This document shows, piece after piece, positions 46,021-57,640 of a DNA stretch of 64,000 bases. Position 1 is the stretch's first letter; each line of letters opens with the position of its first letter. Under the pieces are notes generated by a model. It was not told the DNA's origin, ran no database searches, and worked only from the letters and a program-made list of their open reading frames with translations. This DNA is from Tamarix chinensis. Taxonomy: Eukaryota; Streptophyta; Magnoliopsida; Caryophyllales; Tamaricaceae. The position numbers were made by a program, and so were the translations under genes. The stretch lies in contig CM060171.1 of NCBI GenBank assembly GCA_030549775.1, forward strand, positions 5,975,265-6,039,264, read 5' to 3'.

Positions 46021-47389
46021 TTGATGTAGTTGCGGCTCTCCACTGGCTTTTTTGTTACACTGTTATCATTCTTTTTGGTGTTTCCTTGCTTTTTGATTGT
46101 TTCGGTCTCATCTATTATTCGAAACCTTTCATTGTGTTTTCTATAGACACTCTACACCTTTTTTTGGATATAACGAAGCTCAACATCGATTTAGAAATTA
46201 GAAAAAATAAACACCACAATAATTCATAATATAAGATATAATAAACCATTAATGAACTTTTTTATATGGATACTTACATTACATGATAGTTTGATTAATG
46301 AATTCATGATTCCTCATTCTTATGCCATTCATTCAGTGAAAAACATACATAAAAAATATAAAAATTTGACATCAGTTACAATTATTGTAAAGTTGTATTA
46401 AAAATTATGCATATTTTATTATAAATCTAAAATTAAATTTCAATAAGCACGTTTTTTTAATAACTCAAATCATATTATATATAAAATAAGAATAGGGATG
46501 TTGTAAGCTTATAATGGACACCTACCCTATGAAAAAATATCAAAAGAAACATGTATTATTCCATTGGTTCAAAAATGGATCCCAAAATGGTTCAAAAGCA
46601 TGTATTCTACTATTGAGGCATTTTTGTTTTTACTTGCCTACAAACTTAGAAACGAAAAAAGTATTGCCTTTATCCAAATTATCTACCTGTATTAAGCTTA
46701 TGCGATTCAGTTTTTGCACCGGTTATTTAATATCTCAATGACCATACCATTTATGAAATTATTAATATTAAATTATCTCTATTAAATAATATTTATTATC
46801 TATTCCAAGATGATAATAGCACAGAAAAAATTCAAACGAAAAAATTATTACCTTTATATATATTTACATATAGCAATATTTCCCTATCAACACATCTTAT
46901 CAAAAATAAACTACAAATTTGTGGATTACTTCAATTGCTATGTATTTAATAACTTGACTTATAGTGTGTGTGGGAGCGACGAGCAAGACATAGAAGATAA
47001 GAGGAAGATTAGAAGAGATGGAGAGAAGAGGAAGATTGGAATGGAAGTGGGAGAGAGTGAACAATCAAAGTGTTGAAGAAGCATGAACAAGTAGAAGAAG
47101 TAGACGGTGTAGCAGGCTACGGTTGCTACCTCTTGTGAATGACCGAAACAAACGATTGTGAAGTAAACGAATCATCGAACTCAAACCCTAAATTAGTAAT
47201 TGGTCCATTCCAATTTAGATTGAAAAAATTCTTGGCTTGGACCGGTTGGACCGAATGCTCAAAAATTAAAAATTTTAGGATCAAAGACTGGACCCGATAT
47301 AATATGGTCCAAACTAGGATAGATAATTTTGGTGCGGGTTTTTAGTCCGGACCGATTTCTACACACCTCTAGTAACAAATGTCTCAATG

Positions 47390-49026
47390 TGTCAGCCCAT
47401 GTAAGCTGAGGGAGAATTGATAATGATATGCACGGTCATTAATCAACAAGGCCTAGTGAATTGCTTGAGCAATACATAGGGTCTTATCGGAAGACCCCTA
47501 AAGGATTTCCTTATCCCATCGAGAAGATGAATAGGGGAAGAATAATGATAAATTTACTGTTGATGATTCTAACTCAGAAGAGAAAATTGATACTAGTATG
47601 CCTTAGTTTATCTTGAAAAGAGAAGAGAATGAGGCTCTTTGTAAGCCTTAAAGGATAACCCTTATCATCCAGTTGCTTAGGAAAACTATGGTTTTCTATT
47701 TTCTTGAGGAACGATTGCGAAGGATGTGGTCTCCACAACATCCCATCATTCTAATTGATGTGGGTGAGGGTTATTTTATAGTTGACTTTGAATGTAAGGT
47801 GGAACATGACTTTTCACTTATTTGGGCCCTTGGATCATTGCTAACTGTTACCTCCTCGTTAGAAAATAGGAACTGAAGTTTAGGCCTACTCAAGCGAGTG
47901 TTGGTATGATAAATATCTAGGTTTAATTTGCCTAAATTGCCAATTGTGTATTATAGGGAGGACATCCTTCTTTATATGGGACAATTGATTGGAGCCCCTA
48001 TAAAGGTAGACCTCATGCATTTCAAATTTAGATAGGGTGAATTTGCATGACTTGCTATGCTAGTGGACGTGAAAACTTTGGTCTCAAAATTTTGATTACA
48101 AAGATTGATCCCGGGTTTGCAAGATAAGTTCCTTTCTTTTGTATGATGAGTGAGCTTAGTCAAGTCAATTATTATGGATCTATCTACTTAAACGGCTTAG
48201 TTTGTGTAAATATTGATGAGAGTGTGACAAGATTGATTGAATGGTATTGACGTTCATATAGGGTGGCCCCACATTAGTCAAAAAGACTCCTTTAGTGTGT
48301 TGGTAGCTGACTTGTTTACCCAAAGAGCTATGGGGGCTTGGGAATTCATATGACCAGACATACATAGCTTCCTCTTCTGGTAAAGCTTGGTTGAAAGTTG
48401 ATTTGAGGAGACTATACACCTTGGGTGGAGGTAGTGTGAGAAAATTATTTTGCTAACCAATGCCCTTTGTATGCTTCAAGGAAGAACCAAGCCTCATAGG
48501 TTTATAAGGTTATCTCCAAAGGGCTAGGTGTGATTAAAAAGGTCATGAGATGGAGCATTGGTAATAAGAAAATTATCAAGTTTTGGTGATTTTCATGGGT
48601 TGTTGACTCACCTCTAATAAACCTTGATATTGCTACTATTAATCCTAACATTTTAGACCACTACACCACCAATTATGTTGATGATAGTGAAGATTGGTGA
48701 TGGTATTTGTTTGATAATCTCATCCCTACCTCCATTGTCTTAAGTATTACAAGGATTAAATGTATTGCCCATACATATGAACTGGGTACAATCTTTAAAA
48801 GACTCACAAATACATGGGACTACTCTATCGACTCTAGGTATAAGTCCCTCATGGTTTATTGCATGAATAGGTTGCCTTTTAACTGGAATACTATTTGAAA
48901 AATGCACGTTACTGAAGGTAATCAATTATTCTTGTAGAGGGTGGTCTTGGATCAGCTCCCAATTAATGACCAAAGGGATAAAAGGCAATTCATGAATTGT
49001 ACTTTTTGTTCCCTGTGCTTGATATA
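47390..49026 (+). mobile_element. L1-type LINE, left part (split by hAT 2)
   Basis: A + strand remnant. The segment at 47673-47876 (LEERLRRMWSPQHPIILIDVGEGYFIVDFE) matches the DUF4283 region of plant LINE ORF1. From about 48530 (VIKKVMRWSIGNKKIIKFW) to 49020 the zf-RVT region of ORF2 is recognisable. Endonuclease and most of the reverse transcriptase between them are deleted. The remnant stops at the left end of the hAT element at 49027 and appears to resume at about 54245. Confidence 0.75.
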
Positions 49027-49859
49027 TAGGGATGTAAACTTGGCGGGTTCGGGGAAGGTATCCCCATACCCGTACTTGATACTTGATAAGTATGTTATAC
49101 TCAAATCCGTATTGGGTATCCGTTGATATATCCACATCCCTATCCGTCGGATATCTGTTACCTGATGGATAATCCATTATCCGTTTAAATTACCCAATGG
49201 ATATTACCCGACGAATAAATCTGTTACCCCTTTAGATTTTTACTTAACCTATCATATACAAAATCTACAATTTCAATCAAATAACCTATCATTTTAAGAT
49301 AAAATTTTCAACTTGTTCCAACAAGTTCAAAATTTTAACGTACTCCAACAAATCTATATTATCAATATCACCATTCACTATACTATCAAACAATGAAAAA
49401 ATCAATAATAATACAGGTCTGGTTCAAAAACACCATAGCCAATAATATTTGTTTGTACAAATATAATACTTCTACAAATATAATAATATAACTTTGATTA
49501 GCTAAAAATAGCATGAAGAAGAAGTTGTTCGTGTTAAGCTCCAAAAATTCCATATCACTAATTTGTCTTTCCATCTTCAACCTCCATATCTTATGGCTTA
49601 TGCATTCATCTAAGAAACAAAGAAAAAACATAAATAGTTTAAATAATTAAATATAATAAAATATTTTAATCATTACTAATATTCATGACAAGTTTTACCT
49701 CACACTCACTAACATCTGAGTCGGATTCCTTATTTTGCAAGTTAAACCTACGATAAGTTGAGTTCGTAGTGCAATCATTATCTAAAAAAATTAGAACATT
49801 AGAATTAAACAAATATAACAATAGATATATTATAATTATTTAAAATATCAAATGTATAA

Positions 49860-52298
49860 AAGTAAATATTACCTTCATTCCTTATAGTAGCCCAAAGCCA
49901 ATCTCTATAACACGTTAATGCTTCTAGAGTCTTTAGATGTAATCAATTGCGATAATGACTTACAAATCTCCCACTTGTGCTAAAAGCTGACTCAGAAGCA
50001 ACTGTAGAAATAGGGATGGCAAGTATGTAACACCCCAAGTCGATATGACCACATGGGGGCTACCTTGGAACACTTTCAAATTGATCAGCTAGCCCCACAG
50101 ATCAACACGAGTCCTTTCAGCACACTTTATCCTCACTCACATACTTTCCAAGAAATTTTTAGAAAATTTCTAAAAATTTCCAGGAAGGTCATCCATCTTA
50201 ATATAGCTCCATGGCCAATACACTTAATTGTGGAGTTCTTAGGATAGAATCATAAAAAAGATGGTATACCATGTTAATATAAGTAGTCAGATCAATCTTT
50301 ATAACACTTTGATCAATTTGGGATATTACAAAGTATGTCTCTAGCCATTCGTTGCAAAATTAGATACTTGGTATTTGTCTTCCACCATGATAACACATCA
50401 AATTCATCCATCTGTGGCATCGCAGGCTCCTCCGGTCTTCTGTGGTGCAATAGTCATGTCTTGGTTTGCCAATTACTGATTATAATGAAGCTTAAGGGAG
50501 ACTCTAGAACCCAAAGTCACACTACTAACACTTGAACCACAACTTTGACTACTAACACTAGAATCATGTGATATGAATGAACTTCTCTCCCTATGCTTAT
50601 ACTTCTCCTCATATTCATGAAACAATTCATAGCATATTTTACGAACATTATCTACCTCTTCACCATAGGTGCTCCCATAAATGATAGAATAATAACACTA
50701 CCAACTTCAATTTATACCTTGGATCCAAAATAGTTGCCACAACCATCATTTCATGAATCACACTCCAATATTTTTCAAACTTTTCTATCATTTTTGTTGC
50801 CATACCACTAATAATTTCATCTTGATCAAGAGACCATTTAATCAAGGACATTCTAACTTCACAAACCTTGGGAAAGTATAAATTAGCAATAGGATATCTA
50901 CTGCCAGAAAATATCAAAGTGTCATCATAAAATAATGACAATCTCTCACAAATAAATCAAGCTAAATCCCATTCATCACTTGTAGGACAACAATTTAAAT
51001 TAGATTCAAACCATGCAAGTGAGAAAAAACATATTATTACATTAGAGCAACATCAAGCATAAACAAATGTTGAATTCCATATTATCCTACAATCATGTGT
51101 TAAGGCTCTACTATACGGAATTTATTTTTGACGACAAACCTCCATAAACTTTTCCAGCCTTTTTGGTGTGGTTTTCCAATACATCATACTTTCACGTATG
51201 TTCTCAATAGCTTTTTGAATGATCTCCATACCATAGCTAACAATAATATTAAGCATGTAAGCAGCATAACGCATATGAAAATATCTCCCACGCAATAAAA
51301 AACACTTTGACTCAAATCTATTTTTTAAATATTTGATCAAAGCATCATTGGTGGTACAATTATCGACAGTTAATGTAGTAAGTTTTGAATCAATATTCCA
51401 TTCCATCAAACAATTGACAAAAAAATCATACAGAATTCAGATGTATGTGGACTTAGAACATAGACAAAGCTTCAACAAAATACAATGATACAACAAATAA
51501 ACCAAAGAATAACATATAATTACATAATATTAATATTTTAGAACTATAGATGAATATGAATTTAGTATACCTGATTATTCGACTTTGCAAGGTCTTATGG
51601 TTATCAATCCAGTGAGCCGTGATAGCCATGAAATCCTTTATTGATTCTAAGATTTTCACATATCTGTTGTGATTGAAACTCGACTCTTGTTACTACTCAA
51701 TAACGACATTGTTTCATCTTTTTCATATTTAAATAACTTGAAAATATCCCTTTGTAGAGTGTTCCTTTAAATCATTTTAAATGATGGTTGAAGAGCTACT
51801 GAATATCTTCTAAAACCTTCATGTTCCACTATACAAAGTGGATACTCATGCATAACTATCATATTACATAACTCACGCCTTGCAACTTCTTGATTAAATT
51901 CCATAACCATAAGCTTTCCTTTTCCTTCCCCCTCTAATTAAAACTCAACTTAGTTTGTCCTACCCCTTGTATAGGCCTTAACCATACACATTTCTTCACG
52001 TGATCATGCAAATGAGAAATACCATTTTTTGGATCACCGCTCAAACTCTTATTACAACCTTTTACAAATTGCTTGTTTTTAAGCCATTAATTTCTTCCAT
52101 GTTAAAGTGATCCCAAACAAATGAAGTTTTCTTTCTATTTTTCACTAAAGAAAATGGATTCACTTCTTCTACCTTGTCATTGGTTGATGGTTCACTAGGT
52201 ATAGGATTAATAGCTATGCAATAAGAATATGGTGGTAGACTTTGTGAATTAGTATTAGGTTGACTACTTGATGCCATCAAACTAATTAATAATCCCAA
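49860..52298 (-). pseudogene. hAT transposase 2, decayed
   Basis: Reading leftwards, the N-terminal leader and BED finger lie at 52298-51980 (KKTSFVWDHFNMEEINGL, then HLHDHVKKC). Decayed catalytic segments follow at 51730-51580, then 51409-51122 (LTTLTVDNCTTNDALI and FHMRYAAYMLNIIV) and 50941-50660 (VVATILDPRYKLKLV). The C-terminal dimerisation motif at about 50023-49880 reads LAIPISTVASESAFSTSGRF. A 305-bp solo LTR separates the last two segments. Many stops are present. Confidence 0.85.
50026..50330 (+). mobile_element. Solo LTR (305 bp) with TSD AAGTA
   Basis: It starts TGTAACACCCC and ends GGGATATTACA. It is flanked by perfect 5-bp repeats AAGTA at 50021-50025 and 50331-50335. No internal domain is present. 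The left 300 bp resemble the start of the larger LTR at 58051. It lies within the transposase of hAT 2, just before its dimerisation motif. Confidence 0.9.
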
Positions 52299-54244
52299 AC
52301 GTTACACAACAAGAAAACATAATATTTACTTACTCTTACTTATTTATATTTACTTACTCTTAGTTAGTTATTGTAAAAGGTATTATAATAAAGAACCTAA
52401 TTACCTAGATCTCAAATGGAAAAAGTTTTAAACAAAGCCATAATAAGCTAATGAAGCAATTATTTTGTGCAATTCATCTATGTACCACTTGTAGATTGAA
52501 TTCCACTTGTGTAGGAAGTTGAATAATAAACTAGAAACCCACTTATAACAAGCAACACATGTATAAAATTTGCTCTATTATAATCAAGCCCACTTATAAC
52601 TAAATAATATATAGCCTAAAAGTCATTATCTAAAAAAAAATTAACTAATAGATATCTAACTCTACCAAATAATATCTAAATCTCAAACCAATAAAAGATA
52701 AAATGCTGCAATAACTTTATCTGCACCACAAGATCATAGTGTTGAATCAAAGAACAATATTACCATTATGAAAGATTAAAGCCCTATACAGAACAAGGTG
52801 GAATTGCACTAAGAGTCTAGGTTATAAACGAAAATAAACTTCCTCCATACAAATCCAGACCCCAATATCATAAAACCGACACTTGAATGAAAACATTAGA
52901 GGCAGAATTACTAGCCCCATCATTACATATATGGTTTTCTATCCTCCATTAATAGCAGCTACTACATCCTAATAATATATTTCCCATTAATAGAGCCAAG
53001 CCGTCTCAAGGATATAGATTGTATAAAGCCTAAGAATCCCAGTAGTTACAAACTTGGCCTAGTAGATTACTGGATAGAAAATTTTCCCAGCAGAATAATC
53101 ATTTTCCTTTCTATGTGATGGGACATTGGATGGTTATTTATGTAATTGATATGCAAAGTGTATTTTTTAGGCTAAAAGCACAATCATATATGTCATGTAT
53201 GTAGAGAAACCATAAAATCTCTTACCATTTGTAACCAAAAGAATATTTTATGACCACATTAAGAAGATCATGGTACGTATTGACAAGGTTTTGATGCCTA
53301 GAAGCCAACATTTGGATTATTCGTTATAACAATTAGCAGCAGCTATAGTGCAACTAACTTACACCACAACTCAATAAAAATGAAGTATCAGAATTCAATA
53401 AATTGCATATAAGTAGATTAAGCAATAGAAGGTCGCATTTGTTCATAATTTTCAAAAGAAAATTCATGTTAAGCTTGATCTCTCACAAATTATAATCAAA
53501 GTTACTTATGCCAATACCTATTAAGCTTGATCTCTCTAATCATGTTGCTCTATTTTCTCATTGTTAGGATAACCCACTTATAACACATATAAGGCATACC
53601 TGTTAGGCTGTTACCAAACACAAGGCAGACCGATAAAGGACGAAAAAGAGAAGGGATGCACCGCTGCAACTACCACTTGCAAGGTTGCAACAGATAGAGA
53701 AACAAGTTACACAACACTAGTACACTACAAAAGATAGAGAAATGGAGAAGGGAAAGGAGAGGACTAACTATTATTCAAAATTGGGAGGTTGCAATTGAGT
53801 TCGAGCTACAACTGTTGGAGCTGGCGACGTTGGGAGCAAGATCAATCGATGGAGACTACAATGAGTAACGATGGGGCTGATCTGCAGTAGAGGAAGAAAA
53901 AAGAAGAAACGATGGGGACTCCAAGCAACTCAGGCGAGAAGGGGCGATAGGGTGACTGGGTGATGGTGGTGCCTGGGTCGCAAGTGGCAAATCGAGCCTT
54001 GAGCGAAGTGGGATGGGATTCTGGGAGGAGGTTGAGGTGTTGAATAGTCAAGGTCAATTGGCAGTTGAGGAAGGCAGCCATCGAGGACTCGAGGGTGAGG
54101 GGAGGGCACTCAAGAGTTAGGGCAGGGGCGAGGCTACGAGGGGGGTACTGATAGAGTCAAAATTCATTTGATTGACGGATTGAATCTGAATGAGTGAATG
54201 GGCTGGGTGGGTAAGGGTTAGTAGATTACTAGATATAAATTTTT

Positions 54245-54940
54245 AACTATTGTATGAGTTCTCCTTCACCAAATCAATCTGCCTAGAGCTTGTCTCTTAT
54301 TTTTCTCAAGCGCACTTCTTCCAGGTTAGCTTTTTACCCTGGATTGATTCCAATCTACATGATATACATGTTCTCTCTTAGATCATTACTTTCGCCATAA
54401 CTCTTTCATGGCTTTGGAAGTGGAGATGCCTATGGATTTTTGAATCCAAACCTTGACCACAAAATGTTGGTGAGTTTATTCTCAATAGAGTGAAGGAAAT
54501 GGAGATTACTTGGGCACGTTTCTCTTGGTTAATATAGGAGACAACAGGCATGTCAGGCAAATTAGTTGGAAGGTAGCGTTACCAAATTAGTTGAAGTTGA
54601 ATGTTGATGGTTTTATGATCCCATGCTTGAGGCAGATAGGGGTAGGTGGCTTCCAACGAGATCATATGGGGAGATGGGTGCATGGCTTTGCATGTAACAC
54701 TAGTGTAATTAATGCCTTATATTTTGAAATCTAGGCAATCCATCAAGATTTACTCCTCTTGAGGAGGATGGGTTTGCATGATGTTGTCTTGTAATCCCAT
54801 TCAAAGGTTACCATTGATATTATTAACGGTACATCAAATGTGCTTCACTAAAATTTTTGCTTGGTTCATGAATATAGAGACATACTTCATGAGGAAGTAG
54901 GTTTCAATTTATTTCATTTATTCTTATTAAAGGCAATCAC
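54245..54940 (+). mobile_element. L1-type LINE, right part (RNase H)
   Basis: Continuation of the LINE at 47390-49026. A linker (VKEMEITWARFSWLI) leads into a plant LINE RNase H domain (RVT_3 type) at about 54560-54930. Recognisable pieces are QIGVGGF, HMGRWVHGFACNTSV, LLLRRMGLHDVVL and HSKVTIDIINGTSNVLH. Stops interrupt the frame, so it is inactive. Confidence 0.8.
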
Positions 54941-54944
54941 TTTT

Positions 54945-55490
54945 CTAGGCCTTTTATTCCACTCATTTTGCTGATTTTTTTTCTTTCAATTTTTCTACAT
55001 GAATCATACACCATTTTCTCTTCATTTTATCCTCTTGTTTTTTCTTGAATTATACCAATAAACCATTCATTAGCATATATTCGTCTTTCTATTATATCTC
55101 TTATCAAGAAAGTCATCATGATCTTGATTTATTTATCATTATTTATCCTTTCTTTCTCCTTCAAGAATCCAACAAGATTGTATGATCTCAAGCATTAGTT
55201 GATAGTTAATCTTTTCTATGTATATCCTACCAAGGTCTTCATCAATATCTTGATAAGCTTCATCAAGATTCCCATAAGTTTGAAGATACACATTATTTTC
55301 TTCATAAAATCTATTTGGTTTTTAATCTTGTGTATTACATCCTTTTATTTTGTGAGTTGTGAGACCACACACACAAAAACATACATTTCCTTGAGTGATT
55401 TCCATTTGATTGTGTTATATTTGGAAGAATATATTTAGTTGGGTTATATATCACATAAAACTATATTTGGTCATTAAAGTTTTCATTTCC
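54945..55490. other. AT-rich, probable leader or LTR of gypsy remnant
   Basis: No gene. T-rich sequence with repeated 'catcaagat' and 'cttgat' motifs lies directly before a gypsy gag remnant. It may be its 5' LTR or leader, but no partner LTR could be matched by eye. Confidence 0.35.
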
Positions 55491-57000
55491 AATGAATACA
55501 AATGGCTAGTGATGATGTCATAAGGTCATTACTTGAGACCATAATGAAGATACAAACATAACTACAACATATGGATGATCAAAGATAAGCAAATCAAGAT
55601 AGATATAAAGGCATGTTGAGGAAAGCCTTCTAATATATAGGAGGATATGTGAATGAAATATTGGAACATATAGAAGATGTGGATGGTAACACATCAACTA
55701 GATCAATTCGAAGAAATCCAAGGCATGATCATGGTGATGACGACAAGAGCATCAAAGTAGAACTTCCAAATTTTTATAGAGAGTTGGTTGCCGAGGTGTT
55801 CATTGATTGGATGCAAACCATGGAGTCTATTTTTGAGTTCAAGGAGTATGAAGATTAAATGATATGTAAGCTTTCCATAATCAAATAAGAAATTTTTCTA
55901 GAACTTTATTTGATAATATCAAGAGAATTCGAGAGAGATAGAGAAGGCAAACTAAAGATTAAGTCTTGGGAAAAATTGAATAATCATATAAAGAAGAATT
56001 TCATCCCAAGAGATTTTGAGCAAGATAATTTCATCAAAATGATTTCCTTAAGGCAAGGAACTTCAAGTGTGGAAGAGTACATGAGAGAGTTTGAAAAGAT
56101 TTCCTTGATATGTGATATTCAATAGAGAAAGGAGCAAAATTGTGTAAGGTTCCTTATAGGATTAAATTATAGCATTAACGACAAGGTGGAGGTTTCATTG
56201 TATGAATCACTTGAAGATATGATCAAGTTAGCCTCAATGCTCGAAAAGTAACTTAAGAAGAACAAAGTAATATCCAAACTCTTTTGTCCATTTCACATGA
56301 TATTACTTCTAGTTTGAAAGAAAGCATGGAAGAACAAAATTTATTTCCATGTGAAGATAGAAATAAATATAAGGTGGTTAAGGATATACACAAGCAATAG
56401 TATAAGTGTATAGGTTATGGATATTTTGCCAACTAATGCCCTAAAAAGCGCACATTGACATTGAAAGAAATTTAAGTGGCAAGAAAAGAAGAAAAGAAGG
56501 AAGAATTCAAAGATGATTCAAGTGATGGTCGGCAAATTGAATATGGTGAATATCCTAGCATCTTTGAAGAAAAAGGAGAACCATGTTTCATGATGAAGAA
56601 AATTGAAATCTATAAAGATCATGTTCATTATTATCATAGGGTTTCTTTTTTACTTATATGGTTCAACATTGGTGTTTCAGCCATTGTGTAATTTGAAGCA
56701 TCATGACGATTATTCCATGAGTCATATTGATAATTTGAAGCTTGGGTATCAATATTGTTATTGTTCAAATTTCATACATGAAAAAGGCATGATGTTAGAG
56801 ATTGATTCAAAGCCATATGTTATGTTAGATGATCATGATGTATTCGGTAATGTGTTGTTTTTATATGATCCAATGGATTCCTTGAAGAAACATTATAATG
56901 CATTTACTAACAAACATCACCTTGAAGAATATGTGTTCATCTTGATATTATGCACACTCAAATATTTGAATTTGAGGTTTAATTCTTTAACAGGGAGAAA
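55490..57000 (+). pseudogene. Ty3/gypsy gag remnant
   Basis: A Retrotrans_gag domain is recognisable in two open pieces. The first is VELPNFYRELVAEVFIDWMQ at about 55757-55816. The second is KIKSWEKLNNHIKKNFIPRD to MREFEKISLICDI at about 55950-56125. A decayed nucleocapsid knuckle (YKCIGYGYFAN, then CPKKR) lies near 56400-56450, with the first Cys and the His replaced. Sequence resembling the spacer before protease follows to about 57000. Several stops are present, and no protease active site or reverse transcriptase was found. Confidence 0.8.
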
Positions 57001-57004
57001 ATGA

Positions 57005-57640
57005 TGTAGGTGCATCATCATTCATACATCTAAACATGTGTGTTTGGCTATATTTTAGATGTTTCTTAAAGTCATTACAGTTTTTTTTCAAGTTGCAAAT
57101 ACTTTCTTGAAGATTTGGGCATAAATTGAAGGCTCTTACAAAATAGACAATTTTGTGTATCCAAATAAAGCCTTGTTGAGTTACACACTTTGTTAACCAA
57201 TTAAAGATGATGCTTGGACATGAAAAAACAACCATGCAATATGGAAGTTATAGTCATCTTGATTTGAAATACTTAGCTAGGGTTTTCTAGTTAGCTAAGA
57301 TTTGTTCTTAACTAATTCCTCTCTTATCCCAATATGTAATATGGCTGGTTGGATGGATATTTTGTGGGTTATGCCTATATATATGAAATACATACAAATC
57401 TTGTAATTAGTGTAATTTTGAGTTGATTAATAGAATTATCTTTGTAAGTTTCATTCGATTTCATATTCTTTGTAAATTGAAGTTGTACATATCCATTCAT
57501 CTAAGTGAGTTTGGGTTTGTGTCTTTGAAGATATACTTTGTGAATTTATTCAAGGTTGGAACAACCTTTATAAGTCTACTTTGTATCTTCTTCTTGAGGG
57601 ATTCTAAATGAGGAAATCTTTCCGAATCCTTGGTTGGTAA
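57005..57640. other. AT-rich, possible solo LTR remnant
   Basis: No gene. A TATATATAT stretch at about 57378 followed by an A/T-rich transcript-end-like region resembles the U3-R part of plant LTRs, but ends were not identified. Confidence 0.35.

Larger units (their letters stand above)
43286..47371 (-). mobile_element. hAT transposon 1 (RICESLEEPER-like), inactive
   Basis: The left end TAGGGTGGACTGG (43286) and inverted right end TAGAGGTGTGTAG (47371) resemble hAT termini. Subterminal 'accggtc...gaccg' sequences at both ends are also related. The interior carries a broken transposase on the - strand. Flanking 8-mers do not match, so either the ends are off by a few bases or the TSD has decayed. 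The element lies immediately upstream of SINA-like gene 2. Confidence 0.65.
49027..54235 (-). mobile_element. hAT transposon 2, inserted in LINE
   Basis: The left end TAGGGATGTAAACTTGGCGGG (49027) followed by 'gggtatcc' motifs is typical of plant hAT subterminal regions. The transposase lies on the - strand, and about 1.9 kb of noncoding sequence lies beyond its N-terminus. The right end is placed near 54235 because LINE sequence resumes there. An imperfect 8-bp match (TTGATATA on the left, TAGATATA on the right) is suggestive of a TSD, but no inverted right terminus was recognised. The right boundary is approximate. Confidence 0.6.
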
